Source: Bacillus haynesii (GTDB lineage: Bacteria; Bacillota; Bacilli; Bacillales; Bacillaceae). From it: 64,000 nt of DNA. Position numbers and translations under genes: made by a program. Every line of letters starts with the position of its first letter. The first letter of the stretch is position 1. Shown here piece by piece: positions 43,148 to 53,022 of this stretch. The stretch covers positions 310,001 through 374,000 of the forward strand of contig NZ_MRBL01000003.1 in the NCBI RefSeq assembly GCF_001969855.1. Reading direction: 5' to 3'. The notes beneath the pieces were generated by a model that saw only the letters and a program-made list of their open reading frames with translations, was not told the origin of the DNA and did not search any database.

Positions 43148-44464
43148 ATGGCAGAGAAAAAGAAAACGTATCTCGAAGACCAATTAGAGGCCGTCATGAC
43201 GAAAGAAGACGGTACATATATCTTTCGTTTTCAAAGAGAAAAGATCAATCTTGTGAACGGCTTGGAAGCAAACGTCATTAAAGAGGTCGATCCTTCCTTT
43301 AATAAAGAAACCGTCATGACCGATGATGAAGTCCAAATTTTGATTCAGCCTCCTTCCGAATATAAAGAATTTCGTTATATAAAAGGGAAAAATAAAAAAA
43401 GCAAATGGCTTTTCGCGTACCAGCTCGTGAAAGCCGTTGAAGAACATTCAATTAAAAGGCTGCACCTGATCGCTGCGCCTGAAAACATTGTTTTTGACAA
43501 AGGATTAACGCCTAAATTTTTACATTATGGAGTGCAAGAAAGCATTCCGCCATATGAACACGACGAAGAAAGACTTTTCAATGAAGTGAAAGCCGCCGCT
43601 GCGCTTGCTGTCGACGGGCAATTTACTTTTGAAGAGTATTTAAAATACAGCGAAACGATCAAGTTTTCAGATCAGGTAAAAGACATCATCACAAGCGGGA
43701 CGTACGGCGATTTGAAAGCCGTCATTCAAAAGAGGATCGATGAACTGGATGCCGAAGAAAAAACGCTTGTCCATCTTCCGAAGAAGAAATGGAAGATTCA
43801 AAGGTACATAGGGTTAGGACTTATTTTATGCTTAATACCGGCTGTTTTATTTTCCTTCTACTCATTATTCTTCGCACAGCCGAAACAGCAGGCGTTTATC
43901 GAAAGCAACCGCTACTTCTTAAATAAACAGTACAGCAAAGTCATCAGTACGCTCGATAAATATGATGCCGGCGAGATGCCTGATTCTGTTCAATATCAGC
44001 TGGCTTATTCGTATATCATCGTTGACAATGTACTGAAGGAAGCAGATTTACAGGAAGATGCCATGAAGAGTCTGACGCTTCAAGTCGATCCGAATAACTT
44101 CCTTTACTGGATTCAGATCGGGCGCGGCGCCAATAAAGAAGCGCTTGAGACGGCTCGTAAGCTGGAAAACAATGCACAGATCATGTTGGCACTTATGAAA
44201 TATACAGATGACATTAAAGCCGATGATAAATTGTCCAGTGATGAGAGGCAGAAACAGCTGGACCCGCTCGAAAAAGAACTTGAAGAATTGAAGCGGACAG
44301 CAGATGAACAGAAGGCTAAAACTGAAGAAAACCAGCAGGCGAACACCGAGCAAAACCAGGCGGACGCAGAGGCGGCAAAGGCTGAAACGGAGAAGGCCGA
44401 GCAAGAGCAGGCGAAAAAAGAAAATAAAGAAAAGGAAGACAAAAAGAAAAAAGATGATAAATAA
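43148..44464 (+). CDS. yukC: YukC/EssB, membrane pseudokinase of the type VII system
   Basis: A 438-residue single-pass membrane protein. Residues 1-215 form a cytoplasmic pseudokinase-like domain, residues about 219-241 one membrane helix (IGLGLILCLIPAVLFSFYSL), and the outer domain contains helical TPR-like repeats (KQYSKVISTLDKYDAGEMPD). The C-terminal 70 residues are a Lys/Glu/Gln/Ala-rich low-complexity tail (KAETEKAEQEQAKKENKEKE). It links the EssC ATPase to YueB. It begins 14 bases after yukD. Confidence 0.93.
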   Translation: MAEKKKTYLEDQLEAVMTKEDGTYIFRFQREKINLVNGLEANVIKEVDPSFNKETVMTDDEVQILIQPPSEYKEFRYIKGKNKKSKWLFAYQLVKAVEEHSIKRLHLIAAPENIVFDKGLTPKFLHYGVQESIPPYEHDEERLFNEVKAAAALAVDGQFTFEEYLKYSETIKFSDQVKDIITSGTYGDLKAVIQKRIDELDAEEKTLVHLPKKKWKIQRYIGLGLILCLIPAVLFSFYSLFFAQPKQQAFIESNRYFLNKQYSKVISTLDKYDAGEMPDSVQYQLAYSYIIVDNVLKEADLQEDAMKSLTLQVDPNNFLYWIQIGRGANKEALETARKLENNAQIMLALMKYTDDIKADDKLSSDERQKQLDPLEKELEELKRTADEQKAKTEENQQANTEQNQADAEAAKAETEKAEQEQAKKENKEKEDKKKKDDK

Positions 44465-44500
44465 AAGCGAAAACACCTGTTGTTGGCAGGAGGCGGAGAA

Positions 44501-47500
44501 ATGAGTCTGTTATGGATTTTTTATCATAAAAACTATCAAAAAATAAAACTGGATGATCAGAACAGCCGCACGCTCACAATCGGGCCGGATTTGAAACATT
44601 CTGTCACGATCAAGCATTTTTCGTTTGAAAAAGGCCCGGTGATACTGGAAAAGCAGAAGGACTCAGACGCTTTCAACGTGCAGCTGGGAGGGGAGGCTGT
44701 CTCTTCTTTAAAGCTTGGCGGAAAGGCGTCCGTCCAAAGCGGCGCTGAACAGCTGACGCTCTTTTTAGCCGAAGAATCCGACAGCGTTCCCGCCTACTAT
44801 TTGGGGGAGAGACAGGAAGTCGTCATTTCTTCCCTCGATCAAGAAGCGGATGTTAATTTCAATGAAACGGATTCATTCTTTGGAGAAAAAGGTACGTTCT
44901 CCTTCATCCGCCTCGACGGGCGATGGAATGTCCTGCCGAACGGCGCCAAAATTTATTTGAACGGAGAAGAAGTGTCCGACCCGGTCTCTGTGCAAAATGG
45001 AGACGAAATCGCATTTGGACTGAATATTCTTCGCATCGTTGAAGATGATCTCTTGGAAATCGAAGGGTTCGGGCAGTATGATACGTCTTTGGAGAACATT
45101 CTCAAGCCGAGCTCCGAGACAAAAAATAAATATCCGCAATACCGTAGGCCGCCGAGAATGATTTACGATCTGCCGGATGAAAAGATATCTTTCAGCTTCC
45201 CGGCACAGGAAAGCGACGGAGACAACAGAGGCTTATGGCTGATGATTCTGCCTCCGCTCGTCATGCTGCTCGTCATGGGGATCGTGGCGCTCATTCAGCC
45301 GCGGGGGATCTTTATCATCGTCTCCCTTGCGATGTTTATGATGACGCTGATTACGTCAACTGTGCAGTACTTCCGCGACAAAAATCAGCGTAAAAAAAGA
45401 GAAGAAAAAAGAGAGCGGGTCTACACCCTTTACCTTGAAAACAAAAAGAAAGAGCTGCATGAACTTGCGGAAAGACAAAAGTTCGTCCTTGATTTCCATT
45501 TTCCTACATTTGAGAGAATGAAATATTTAACAAAGGAGATCAGCGGACGAATTTGGGAAAAATCGATTGAAAGCGCCGATTTTCTGCAAATCCGCCTTGG
45601 AACGGGAAACGTTGCATCTTCGTACCAAATCAATTTGAACGGCGGAGATTTGGCCAACCGTGATACAGACCATCTCCTCGAACAGACGCAAAAAATGGAA
45701 GAGGTCTACAGAGAGCTGAAAAATGCGCCGATCACCGTGAATCTCGCCGAAGGCCCGATGGGCGTCGTCGGAAAATTGTCCGTCGTCAAAAATGAAATTC
45801 ATCAGCTTGTCGGCCAGCTCGCATTTTTCCACAGCTATCATGATTTGCGCTTTGTCTTCATTTTTGACGAAGCCGAGTATCAAGAATGGGAATGGATGAA
45901 GTGGCTCCCGCATTTTCAAATGCCTCATATTTATGCGAAAGGGTTTATTTACAACGAACAGACGAGAGATCAGCTCCTTTCAAGCATATATGAAATTTTG
46001 AGAGAACGGGATTTAGATGAAAACAAAAAGAAAACATTGTATAAGCCGCACTTTGTGTTTATCATCACAAATCAGCAGCTCATCGCAGAACACGTCATTT
46101 TAGAATATTTGGAAGGCAAGCAGAAAAACCTCGGAGTGTCGACAATCGTGGCGGCAGAGACGAAAGAAAGCCTGTCCGAAAACATTCATACCCTTGTTCG
46201 TTATATTACTGAACAAGAAGGCGACATTCTGATCAAGCAAAAGAAAGCCGTCCAGATCCCGTTTGAGCTGGATCACCACAACAGGGAAGACAACGAACTG
46301 TTTTCCCGGACGCTGAGAACGCTTGACCATCAGACTGGCATGACGAATTCAATTCCTGATACTGTATCGTTTCTCGAACTGTTCCAAGTGAAGGAAGTCG
46401 ATGACATCGGAATCGGTCAAAAATGGACGACAAGCGAATCAGCCAAATCTTTGGCCGTGCCGATCGGCTATAAAGGAAAAGACGACATCGTTTATTTAAA
46501 TCTTCACGAAAAAGCGCACGGCCCCCACGGGCTGCTTGCCGGAACGACCGGTTCGGGTAAAAGTGAATTTTTGCAGACTTATATTTTGTCTTTGGCCGTT
46601 CACTTCCACCCGCATGAAGTCGCATTTTTGTTAATCGACTATAAAGGGGGCGGAATGGCGCAGCCGTTCCGGAACATTCCGCATTTGCTCGGAACGATTA
46701 CTAACATTGAAGGCAGCAAGAACTTCAGCAACCGGGCGCTTGCGTCCATTAAGAGCGAGCTGAAGAAAAGGCAGCGGCTCTTTGATCAGTACAAAGTCAA
46801 CCATATCAATGACTATACAAAGCTTTACAAACAGAAAAAAGCGAAAACGGCGATGCCGCACCTGTTCTTAATTTCAGACGAATTTGCCGAGCTGAAAAGC
46901 GAAGAACCGGAATTTATCCGCGAGCTTGTCAGCGCGGCAAGGATCGGCCGAAGCCTCGGGGTGCACTTAATCTTGGCGACGCAAAAACCGGGCGGCATCA
47001 TCGATGACCAGATTTGGAGCAACTCCAGATTCAAGGTTGCCTTGAAGGTGCAGGATGCGAATGACAGTAAGGAAATCCTTAAAAACGGGGATGCGGCTAC
47101 CATCACGGTAACGGGCCGCGGTTATTTGCAAGTCGGCAACAATGAGGTGTATGAACTGTTCCAGTCTGCATGGAGCGGCGCCCCTTACATGGAGGACGGC
47201 TACGGCACAGAGGATGAAGTGGCGATCGTCACAGACACCGGATTAATTCCTTTGTCAGACGTTGATGCCGATCATACTGCGAAAAAAGAGGCCGTGACGG
47301 AAATTTCCGCCGTCGTCGAACAAATTGAACGGATTCAAGCGGAAATGGGAATCGAGAAGCTTCCGAGCCCTTGGCTGCCGCCGCTTGAAGAGCGCATACC
47401 GAAAACGCGCTACCCGTCGGAGGAAGCGGATGCCTTTAACTTTGCCTATATCGACGAACCTGAAAAGCAAAGCCAGGAGCCGATCAGCTATCGCATGATG

Positions 47501-48985
47501 GAAGACGGCAATATCGGCATCGTCGGCTCGTCAGGCTACGGAAAATCCCTGACCGCCACGACGTTCATGATGAGCTTTGCCGAACAATATACGCCGGAAG
47601 AATTGCACTACTACATTTTCGACTTTGGCAACGGAACGCTGCTTCCGCTTGCAAGGCTTCCGCACACCGCGGATTATTTCCTGATGGACCAAACGAGAAA
47701 AATCGAGAAATTTATGGTCCGGATCAAGGCGGAAATCGAGCACCGGAAAAATCTCTTCCGTGCAAAAGAAATCAGCCATATCAAGATGTACAATGCGCTG
47801 GATGAGGAAAAGCTGCCGTTTATTTTCATAACGGTGGATAACTTTGACATCATTAAAGACGAAATGCATGAACTCGAAAGCGAATTTATCCAGTTTTCAC
47901 GGGACGGCCAGTCGCTTGGAATTTATTTAATCCTGACCGCGACAAGGGTCAATGCGATCAGACAGTCGCTCCTGAACAACCTGAAAACGAGGGTTGTCCA
48001 CTATCTGATGGATCAGTCTGAAGCATATTCGATTATCGGAAGGCCGGAATTCAGCCTTGAACCGATCCCTGGACGCGTCATTATCAATAAAGAAAACCAA
48101 TACTTCGCACAAATGTTTATGCCTGTGGAAGCCGACAACGATATCGAGCTGTTTGAAGGGATCAAAGCCGACATTCAGGCGATCGCAGAACGCTCGGAAG
48201 GCATGAGAAAGCCGGCGCCTGTGCCGATGCTGCCGCTCGAGCTTTCCGTCACACAGTTTGTGAGAGATTATCCGCTTCAGCCTGAAAGAGGCCTTATTCC
48301 AATGGGGCTCGATGAAGAATCTGTCGAACCTGTATACTTTAACCTTGAGAAAAACAAGCACTGCCTCATCATGGGGCAGACACAGCGCGGAAAAACAAAC
48401 GTCATCAAGATCATGCTCGAGCATCTGCTTGACCATGATACGAAAAAAATTGCCGTGTTTGATTCGATAGACAGAGGGCTTTCTCAGTATGCGACAGAGG
48501 ATCAAATCAGCTATCTTGAAACAAAAGACGACATTATGCTCTGGCTGGCTGAGACGGAAGAAATTTGCCGGACAAGGGAAGCGATGTATTTGGAAGCCGT
48601 TAAACAAGGCGAAATCGCCAACCTTGATTTTTCACCGATGGTCTTTATCGTCGACGGACTTTCACGCTTCCAGCAGACGATCGACGCATCGATTCAAGAC
48701 AAAATGGCGATGTTCATGAAGTCTTACGCTCATTTAGGTTTCCACTTTATACCTGCCGGCAACCACAGCGAGTTCACAAAAGGCTATGATTCGCTGACAA
48801 GCGAAGTCAAGCAGGTCAGACACGCGATGCTATTAATGAAAAAATCCGAGCAGAACTTGATTCAGCTCCCATATGAACGTCAGGAGCCGGAAATTCTGCC
48901 GGGCTTTGGCTATATCGTTGAAAACGGCAAAGAGAGGAAAATTCAAATTCCTTTATGTGCTGTAGAAAGGAAGAAAACGAAATGA
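44501..48985 (+). CDS. yukB: YukB/EssC, FtsK/SpoIIIE-type ATPase of the type VII system
   Basis: A 1494-residue motor protein. Two N-terminal FHA-like domains (to about residue 200), two membrane helices (about 244-286), then three ATPase domains with P-loops GTTGSGKSEF (about residue 680), GSSGYGKSLT (about 1008) and GQTQRGKTNV (about 1291). The first has a clear Walker B (HLFLISDEFAEL). It drives export of YukE and partner toxins. The single gene corresponds to yukB-yukA fused. ATG 44501 follows AGGAGG. Its stop overlaps the yueB start. Confidence 0.96.
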   Translation: MSLLWIFYHKNYQKIKLDDQNSRTLTIGPDLKHSVTIKHFSFEKGPVILEKQKDSDAFNVQLGGEAVSSLKLGGKASVQSGAEQLTLFLAEESDSVPAYYLGERQEVVISSLDQEADVNFNETDSFFGEKGTFSFIRLDGRWNVLPNGAKIYLNGEEVSDPVSVQNGDEIAFGLNILRIVEDDLLEIEGFGQYDTSLENILKPSSETKNKYPQYRRPPRMIYDLPDEKISFSFPAQESDGDNRGLWLMILPPLVMLLVMGIVALIQPRGIFIIVSLAMFMMTLITSTVQYFRDKNQRKKREEKRERVYTLYLENKKKELHELAERQKFVLDFHFPTFERMKYLTKEISGRIWEKSIESADFLQIRLGTGNVASSYQINLNGGDLANRDTDHLLEQTQKMEEVYRELKNAPITVNLAEGPMGVVGKLSVVKNEIHQLVGQLAFFHSYHDLRFVFIFDEAEYQEWEWMKWLPHFQMPHIYAKGFIYNEQTRDQLLSSIYEILRERDLDENKKKTLYKPHFVFIITNQQLIAEHVILEYLEGKQKNLGVSTIVAAETKESLSENIHTLVRYITEQEGDILIKQKKAVQIPFELDHHNREDNELFSRTLRTLDHQTGMTNSIPDTVSFLELFQVKEVDDIGIGQKWTTSESAKSLAVPIGYKGKDDIVYLNLHEKAHGPHGLLAGTTGSGKSEFLQTYILSLAVHFHPHEVAFLLIDYKGGGMAQPFRNIPHLLGTITNIEGSKNFSNRALASIKSELKKRQRLFDQYKVNHINDYTKLYKQKKAKTAMPHLFLISDEFAELKSEEPEFIRELVSAARIGRSLGVHLILATQKPGGIIDDQIWSNSRFKVALKVQDANDSKEILKNGDAATITVTGRGYLQVGNNEVYELFQSAWSGAPYMEDGYGTEDEVAIVTDTGLIPLSDVDADHTAKKEAVTEISAVVEQIERIQAEMGIEKLPSPWLPPLEERIPKTRYPSEEADAFNFAYIDEPEKQSQEPISYRMMEDGNIGIVGSSGYGKSLTATTFMMSFAEQYTPEELHYYIFDFGNGTLLPLARLPHTADYFLMDQTRKIEKFMVRIKAEIEHRKNLFRAKEISHIKMYNALDEEKLPFIFITVDNFDIIKDEMHELESEFIQFSRDGQSLGIYLILTATRVNAIRQSLLNNLKTRVVHYLMDQSEAYSIIGRPEFSLEPIPGRVIINKENQYFAQMFMPVEADNDIELFEGIKADIQAIAERSEGMRKPAPVPMLPLELSVTQFVRDYPLQPERGLIPMGLDEESVEPVYFNLEKNKHCLIMGQTQRGKTNVIKIMLEHLLDHDTKKIAVFDSIDRGLSQYATEDQISYLETKDDIMLWLAETEEICRTREAMYLEAVKQGEIANLDFSPMVFIVDGLSRFQQTIDASIQDKMAMFMKSYAHLGFHFIPAGNHSEFTKGYDSLTSEVKQVRHAMLLMKKSEQNLIQLPYERQEPEILPGFGYIVENGKERKIQIPLCAVERKKTK

Positions 48986-51900
48986 CGGAACAACAAAAAA
49001 GCACGCTGAAAATTATCAGCGCCATCGTCACGATCATCTTGCTGCCCGTCTTGTTCTTTCATTTCATCGGTGAGAACCCGACGAAAAAGGTATCGAACGC
49101 GACAAGGGAAATCGCCGTTGTCAATGAGGATACCGGGATTTTGAAAGATGACGGAACCATTGATCAAGAGGCGCTGCTGGGGAACGAAATCTCGGCTTCC
49201 CTAGTTGACCGTCCGGACTATAAATGGACGGTCGTCAACCGGAGCGCAGCAGAAAGCGGACTTTCGGAGAAGCAATACGATGCAATTGTCTACATTCCGT
49301 CGGACTTTTCGCAAAACATTTTAAGCTACAACCATGAGCGTCCGCAAAAAGCGGAGCTGGAATTTAAAATTCAGGACCAGCTTGACGCCGTCAACAAGGA
49401 AAAAGTCCAGCGCGAGCTTCAGGACGCGCAAAAAACGGTGAGCAAAAAAATGTCTTCCCTGTACTGGCGCTTTGTCAAACAGGGAGTCAAAAAGGTCAGA
49501 AAAGAGTTTGACAGCATCGTAAACAAAGAATCAGAGTTCCAAAACGCGATGTACAATTTCTACAAGCCGAGCTCCAACAATTTAGCGGGCGAAGTAGAGA
49601 GACAAAAAGAGATGATCGACAGACTGAAAGAGTCGATCAATGAAACAGAAGGCACATCAAAAGAGCGCAACGCAAGCGTCGAAGAATCCAAAAAACAACT
49701 GGACAGCTTCGTCGACAACGTCAATCAGTACAAACAGTATCAAGAGAAGCAGTCGGAACTGCTCCAGGCTGCACAAGCGGACAGTGAAGGCCAGATCCAA
49801 GACGGCCTTACGGTGATTAAGGAAAAGCAGTCCATCGCGACGAGCCGTTTCAACGAACAAATGAGCGGCATGGCCGCTTCGTTCAACGGTTTGCAAAATC
49901 AATTCAGCCTGACTGCGAACTCTTTTCAAAACCTGCAAACGACGCGGGAGGATCAGGTACCTTTACAATTTAATGGGATTGACAGGATTCAGAATGAGTT
50001 GATCGATGATTATCAGGCCCAAACGAGAAGCTATAATCTGAGCCAGCTGCAACCTATATTGATAGATAAACGTTCAAAATTAACCGTTACATCAGAAGAT
50101 CCAGGCACTACAGATCCTGGTGATGATCAAGATAACGATGATGAAGATCAAAATGACGACGAAGAACAGCCGAAAGATTTAAAAATCGATCTTCAAGAAC
50201 AGCAAGATGAATTGAAGAGCATTGCGGCTGATCTTAAAGAATTATCGGACGGGCTAAAGGATTCCTCAGGGAATGATGGCGACAATTCAGGAGATAAAGA
50301 CCCATCTGCCGGAGAGCCGAATCAGGATCAAAATCAAGACCCATCTGCTGAAGAGCCGAATCCAGATCAGAGTCAAGGTGAAACCGGGGAAAACGGTCAG
50401 CAGGACGGTTCAACTTCTGCAGATGAGACAGGTGACCAGGTAACGGGCGAAGACGGTCAAACGGAGAATCCGGGAGATGAGCCTGAAGACGAAATTGCCA
50501 AGTTAAAAGCACAGCTCAATGAAGCCGCCGCTAGAATTGAAAAGGTGGAAGCAGATCTTCGTGAAAAACAGGAAACGCATAATGAAGAGCTGAAAAAACA
50601 GCTGGAAAAGTTTGATGATAAAGTCGCTGAATTAACGAATACGATTCAAGACTTAAATCAAAATGTCGACAAGCTGAACAAGAGGATTACAAAGCTTGAA
50701 GAGAGCCAGAATGAAGATTTTAAGACCATTTACAGTCAAATCGAAACGCTTGAAAACGAGATATTAAGCTACCCGATGGGTGCTGAGAGAAAAGAAAAAT
50801 TAAAAGAGGCTTTTGCTTCTGAAATCAATACAAGAGATGTCCGAGATCTTCTCAGGTATCATAATACGTTGTCAGTATATAGAACAACGCTATACGGATC
50901 AGTAGATTATTCAATTAAGAGCAATGTCATCTCCGCGAAAAGAGACAGCGTGGATACCGTCCTTAAAATCGGTGAAACCGAAGCGGAAAAATGGAGCAAT
51001 TTAAAAAATAACATGCTGTCTACAAACGAAGACATTGAAAATTACACAACAGACATGACCGATTTCGTCAAAAGCTACGGCGATTTCATTAATGAGAAGC
51101 AGACTGACGTGCTAAATGAGCTCAGCACGATTTCAGAACGAGCAAATGCCGTATCTGAACAGCTGCGCAATCCGGAAGGCGCCGGAACAGCGGTCATGCA
51201 AGGAGACGCGACTGATGGAACGATGGTTATCAGCATGCAGGATACGCTTGGAAATGACATTTTGCAGCTGTCTAACATGCTCGGTTCCTTGTCGGAAACG
51301 CAATCAGGCGTCATCGAGTACACAGGCAATATTCAGGAAAGTGTAAACGATGTTCAGAAAAAAGCGGATACCCTGAATTCAAACTGGGGCCAAAATGTCG
51401 CGACGACAAAGCTTATCCGCGGAGACGTGTACGGCATTCTCGGAAATGCGTTCGGTGGAAACGACGGATATGTATACGATCATCTGGCAAGTCCGGTGAA
51501 AATCAGCGGGGATGTTCCAGAGTCAAAAGCGCAGAACGTACCGCCGGTCGTCATTCTCGTAATTGTGATGCTTTCCAGCTTGCTGATCGGATATTTCAGC
51601 CACCATTATCAAAATGCTCCGCTCTTAGTCAGGGGCGCACTGTTCGGCATTTTGAATATCATTGTCGGACTGATGATCAGCCTGTTCGGTTTGAACATTT
51701 ACTCACTCGCAGACGATCAAGCCGTCATGTGGTCGGTCTTTACGATCTTGCTGCTGGTCGCAAGTTCAGCCATTATCCGGACGGCGTTTATGCTGGGGTC
51801 GATCGCAGGCGGAATCGCAACAGCCGCTATGGTGCTGTTCTATGTAGCGCCGCTGCTTGACTTGGCGATGCCGAACTTCAGCTTTAACAATCCGGTATCA

Positions 51901-52056
51901 ACCGTATATATGTCGATTCAGTACGGAACTGGAAGCCAGTTTGCACTCGGAATCGGAGCATTAATTTTAATCACGATCATCGCAATTGCTGTTCCTTTTA
52001 TTGTCGATTTTGCAAAATCAAGAGCAGAAGAAAGCGAGACTGACCATGATGCTTAA
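48982..52056 (+). CDS. yueB: YueB/EsaA, type VII membrane protein and phage SPP1-receptor homologue
   Basis: A 1024-residue protein with one N-terminal membrane helix (about 12-32), a very long extracellular region and five or so C-terminal helices (about 853-1015). The extracellular part is coiled-coil rich (LKAQLNEAAARIEKVEADL) and interrupted by an acidic low-complexity segment at about residues 371-503. In B. subtilis YueB is required for YukE secretion and is the irreversible receptor of phage SPP1. ATG 48982 overlaps the yukB stop. Shorter than the B. subtilis protein as I remember it (1076). Confidence 0.94.
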   Translation: MTEQQKSTLKIISAIVTIILLPVLFFHFIGENPTKKVSNATREIAVVNEDTGILKDDGTIDQEALLGNEISASLVDRPDYKWTVVNRSAAESGLSEKQYDAIVYIPSDFSQNILSYNHERPQKAELEFKIQDQLDAVNKEKVQRELQDAQKTVSKKMSSLYWRFVKQGVKKVRKEFDSIVNKESEFQNAMYNFYKPSSNNLAGEVERQKEMIDRLKESINETEGTSKERNASVEESKKQLDSFVDNVNQYKQYQEKQSELLQAAQADSEGQIQDGLTVIKEKQSIATSRFNEQMSGMAASFNGLQNQFSLTANSFQNLQTTREDQVPLQFNGIDRIQNELIDDYQAQTRSYNLSQLQPILIDKRSKLTVTSEDPGTTDPGDDQDNDDEDQNDDEEQPKDLKIDLQEQQDELKSIAADLKELSDGLKDSSGNDGDNSGDKDPSAGEPNQDQNQDPSAEEPNPDQSQGETGENGQQDGSTSADETGDQVTGEDGQTENPGDEPEDEIAKLKAQLNEAAARIEKVEADLREKQETHNEELKKQLEKFDDKVAELTNTIQDLNQNVDKLNKRITKLEESQNEDFKTIYSQIETLENEILSYPMGAERKEKLKEAFASEINTRDVRDLLRYHNTLSVYRTTLYGSVDYSIKSNVISAKRDSVDTVLKIGETEAEKWSNLKNNMLSTNEDIENYTTDMTDFVKSYGDFINEKQTDVLNELSTISERANAVSEQLRNPEGAGTAVMQGDATDGTMVISMQDTLGNDILQLSNMLGSLSETQSGVIEYTGNIQESVNDVQKKADTLNSNWGQNVATTKLIRGDVYGILGNAFGGNDGYVYDHLASPVKISGDVPESKAQNVPPVVILVIVMLSSLLIGYFSHHYQNAPLLVRGALFGILNIIVGLMISLFGLNIYSLADDQAVMWSVFTILLLVASSAIIRTAFMLGSIAGGIATAAMVLFYVAPLLDLAMPNFSFNNPVSTVYMSIQYGTGSQFALGIGALILITIIAIAVPFIVDFAKSRAEESETDHDA

Positions 52057-52534
52057 TGCGAAATGGGGAAAGAAGGGGATCATGGCAGTCATGCTCTCCT
52101 TCTTTCTTTTCACTCCAATCGTGAAGGCGGACGAAACTGATAAAGTCGATGTAAAGCCAAACGAGTATGAAAAGCAGGATATTAAAATCGAGACGGACTA
52201 CCTACAGGAAGAAGAGACGGAATACAAAGAGGAAATATCAATTCCAGAAGAACTGAAGGAATTCTCATTTACAGATTCGAAAAAAGAAGATGCCATCGAA
52301 AAGCTGAAAAGCCTGTCCGGAAGCTTCACGAATGAAAGCAATTCCGTGGCGTCAAAGCTGAAACAGCTTGACCTGTCATTCTCGGCAAATCTGTCCTTAT
52401 CGGGACGGGAAGATGACTCTGCGGAAAGCCGGCAATCCATCTTCCTGCCCATCTTGTACGGTCTGCTGATCCTCCTTTGCATCGCCGGTCTGTTCTTTTT
52501 GATTCCAAAAGTCAGCGGCCAGCAGAAGAAATAG
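52046..52534 (+). CDS. yueC: YueC/EssA, type VII membrane protein
   Basis: A 162-residue protein with an N-terminal signal or anchor (GIMAVMLSFFLFTPIVKA), an acidic extracellular domain and one C-terminal membrane helix (about 137-157, ILYGLLILLCIAGLFFLIP). This is the layout of EssA-type components. ATG 52046 or 52049 lies inside the last codons of yueB, so translation is coupled; the ribosome-binding site is weak (AAAGCGAG). Confidence 0.88.
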   Translation: MMLNAKWGKKGIMAVMLSFFLFTPIVKADETDKVDVKPNEYEKQDIKIETDYLQEEETEYKEEISIPEELKEFSFTDSKKEDAIEKLKSLSGSFTNESNSVASKLKQLDLSFSANLSLSGREDDSAESRQSIFLPILYGLLILLCIAGLFFLIPKVSGQQKK

Positions 52535-52546
52535 GAGCGCTCAACA

Positions 52547-53002
52547 ATGAAAAGTCCGCGGTTCTATAAGGTGCTGTCCGCATGGTTAGCTTTTGCATTG
52601 ACGGTGATTTGGTTATTAATACTTGTAGCAGTACACGGGCTGCTCATATTAGAATCCATTTTCTATTACATTGTGGTCATCGGTACATTAGGCATCATTT
52701 TACTGATAAACCCATCGTTGAGGGAGGAACACGATCAGGCAATGGCGGACTTTGTCCACTACGGTTATGGCTTGCTAGGATCGGGTGTGGCACTCGCCAT
52801 TATGATCTTTGCTTTGATTCGCGTTTTAAAAGGGAAATGCGGTCTATGGACGCAAGGTCTGCTTGTTTTGGGGGCCGCTCTTCAGCTTATTGTCTTCGAA
52901 TGGTTCAGTTTACTGACGGCGATGTTTTACGTGCTCGCCGCGTTTCTTCCGGAACAGAAAACCGCAGCACTTGAGAAGCGGGCTGATGAATCAGTACAAT
53001 AA
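52547..53002 (+). CDS. Four-helix membrane protein in the type VII operon
   Basis: A 151-residue protein with four membrane segments (about residues 12-32, 37-56, 73-95 and 104-140). I do not recognise the family. It starts 12 bases after yueC behind TAGGAGCG and ends 20 bases before yueD. In B. subtilis yueC is followed directly by yueD, so this is an extra gene in the operon. It could belong to the secretion machinery or protect against a secreted effector; neither is shown by the sequence. Confidence 0.75.
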   Translation: MKSPRFYKVLSAWLAFALTVIWLLILVAVHGLLILESIFYYIVVIGTLGIILLINPSLREEHDQAMADFVHYGYGLLGSGVALAIMIFALIRVLKGKCGLWTQGLLVLGAALQLIVFEWFSLLTAMFYVLAAFLPEQKTAALEKRADESVQ

Positions 53003-53022
53003 TGGATAAGGAGGGACGCCGT

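Noticed and set aside
44048-44476. Leu/Phe-rich minus-strand open frames opposite the end of yukC
   Set aside because: They are mirror frames of the Lys/Glu-rich tail of yukC, a common artefact of AAR/GAR-rich coding sequence.
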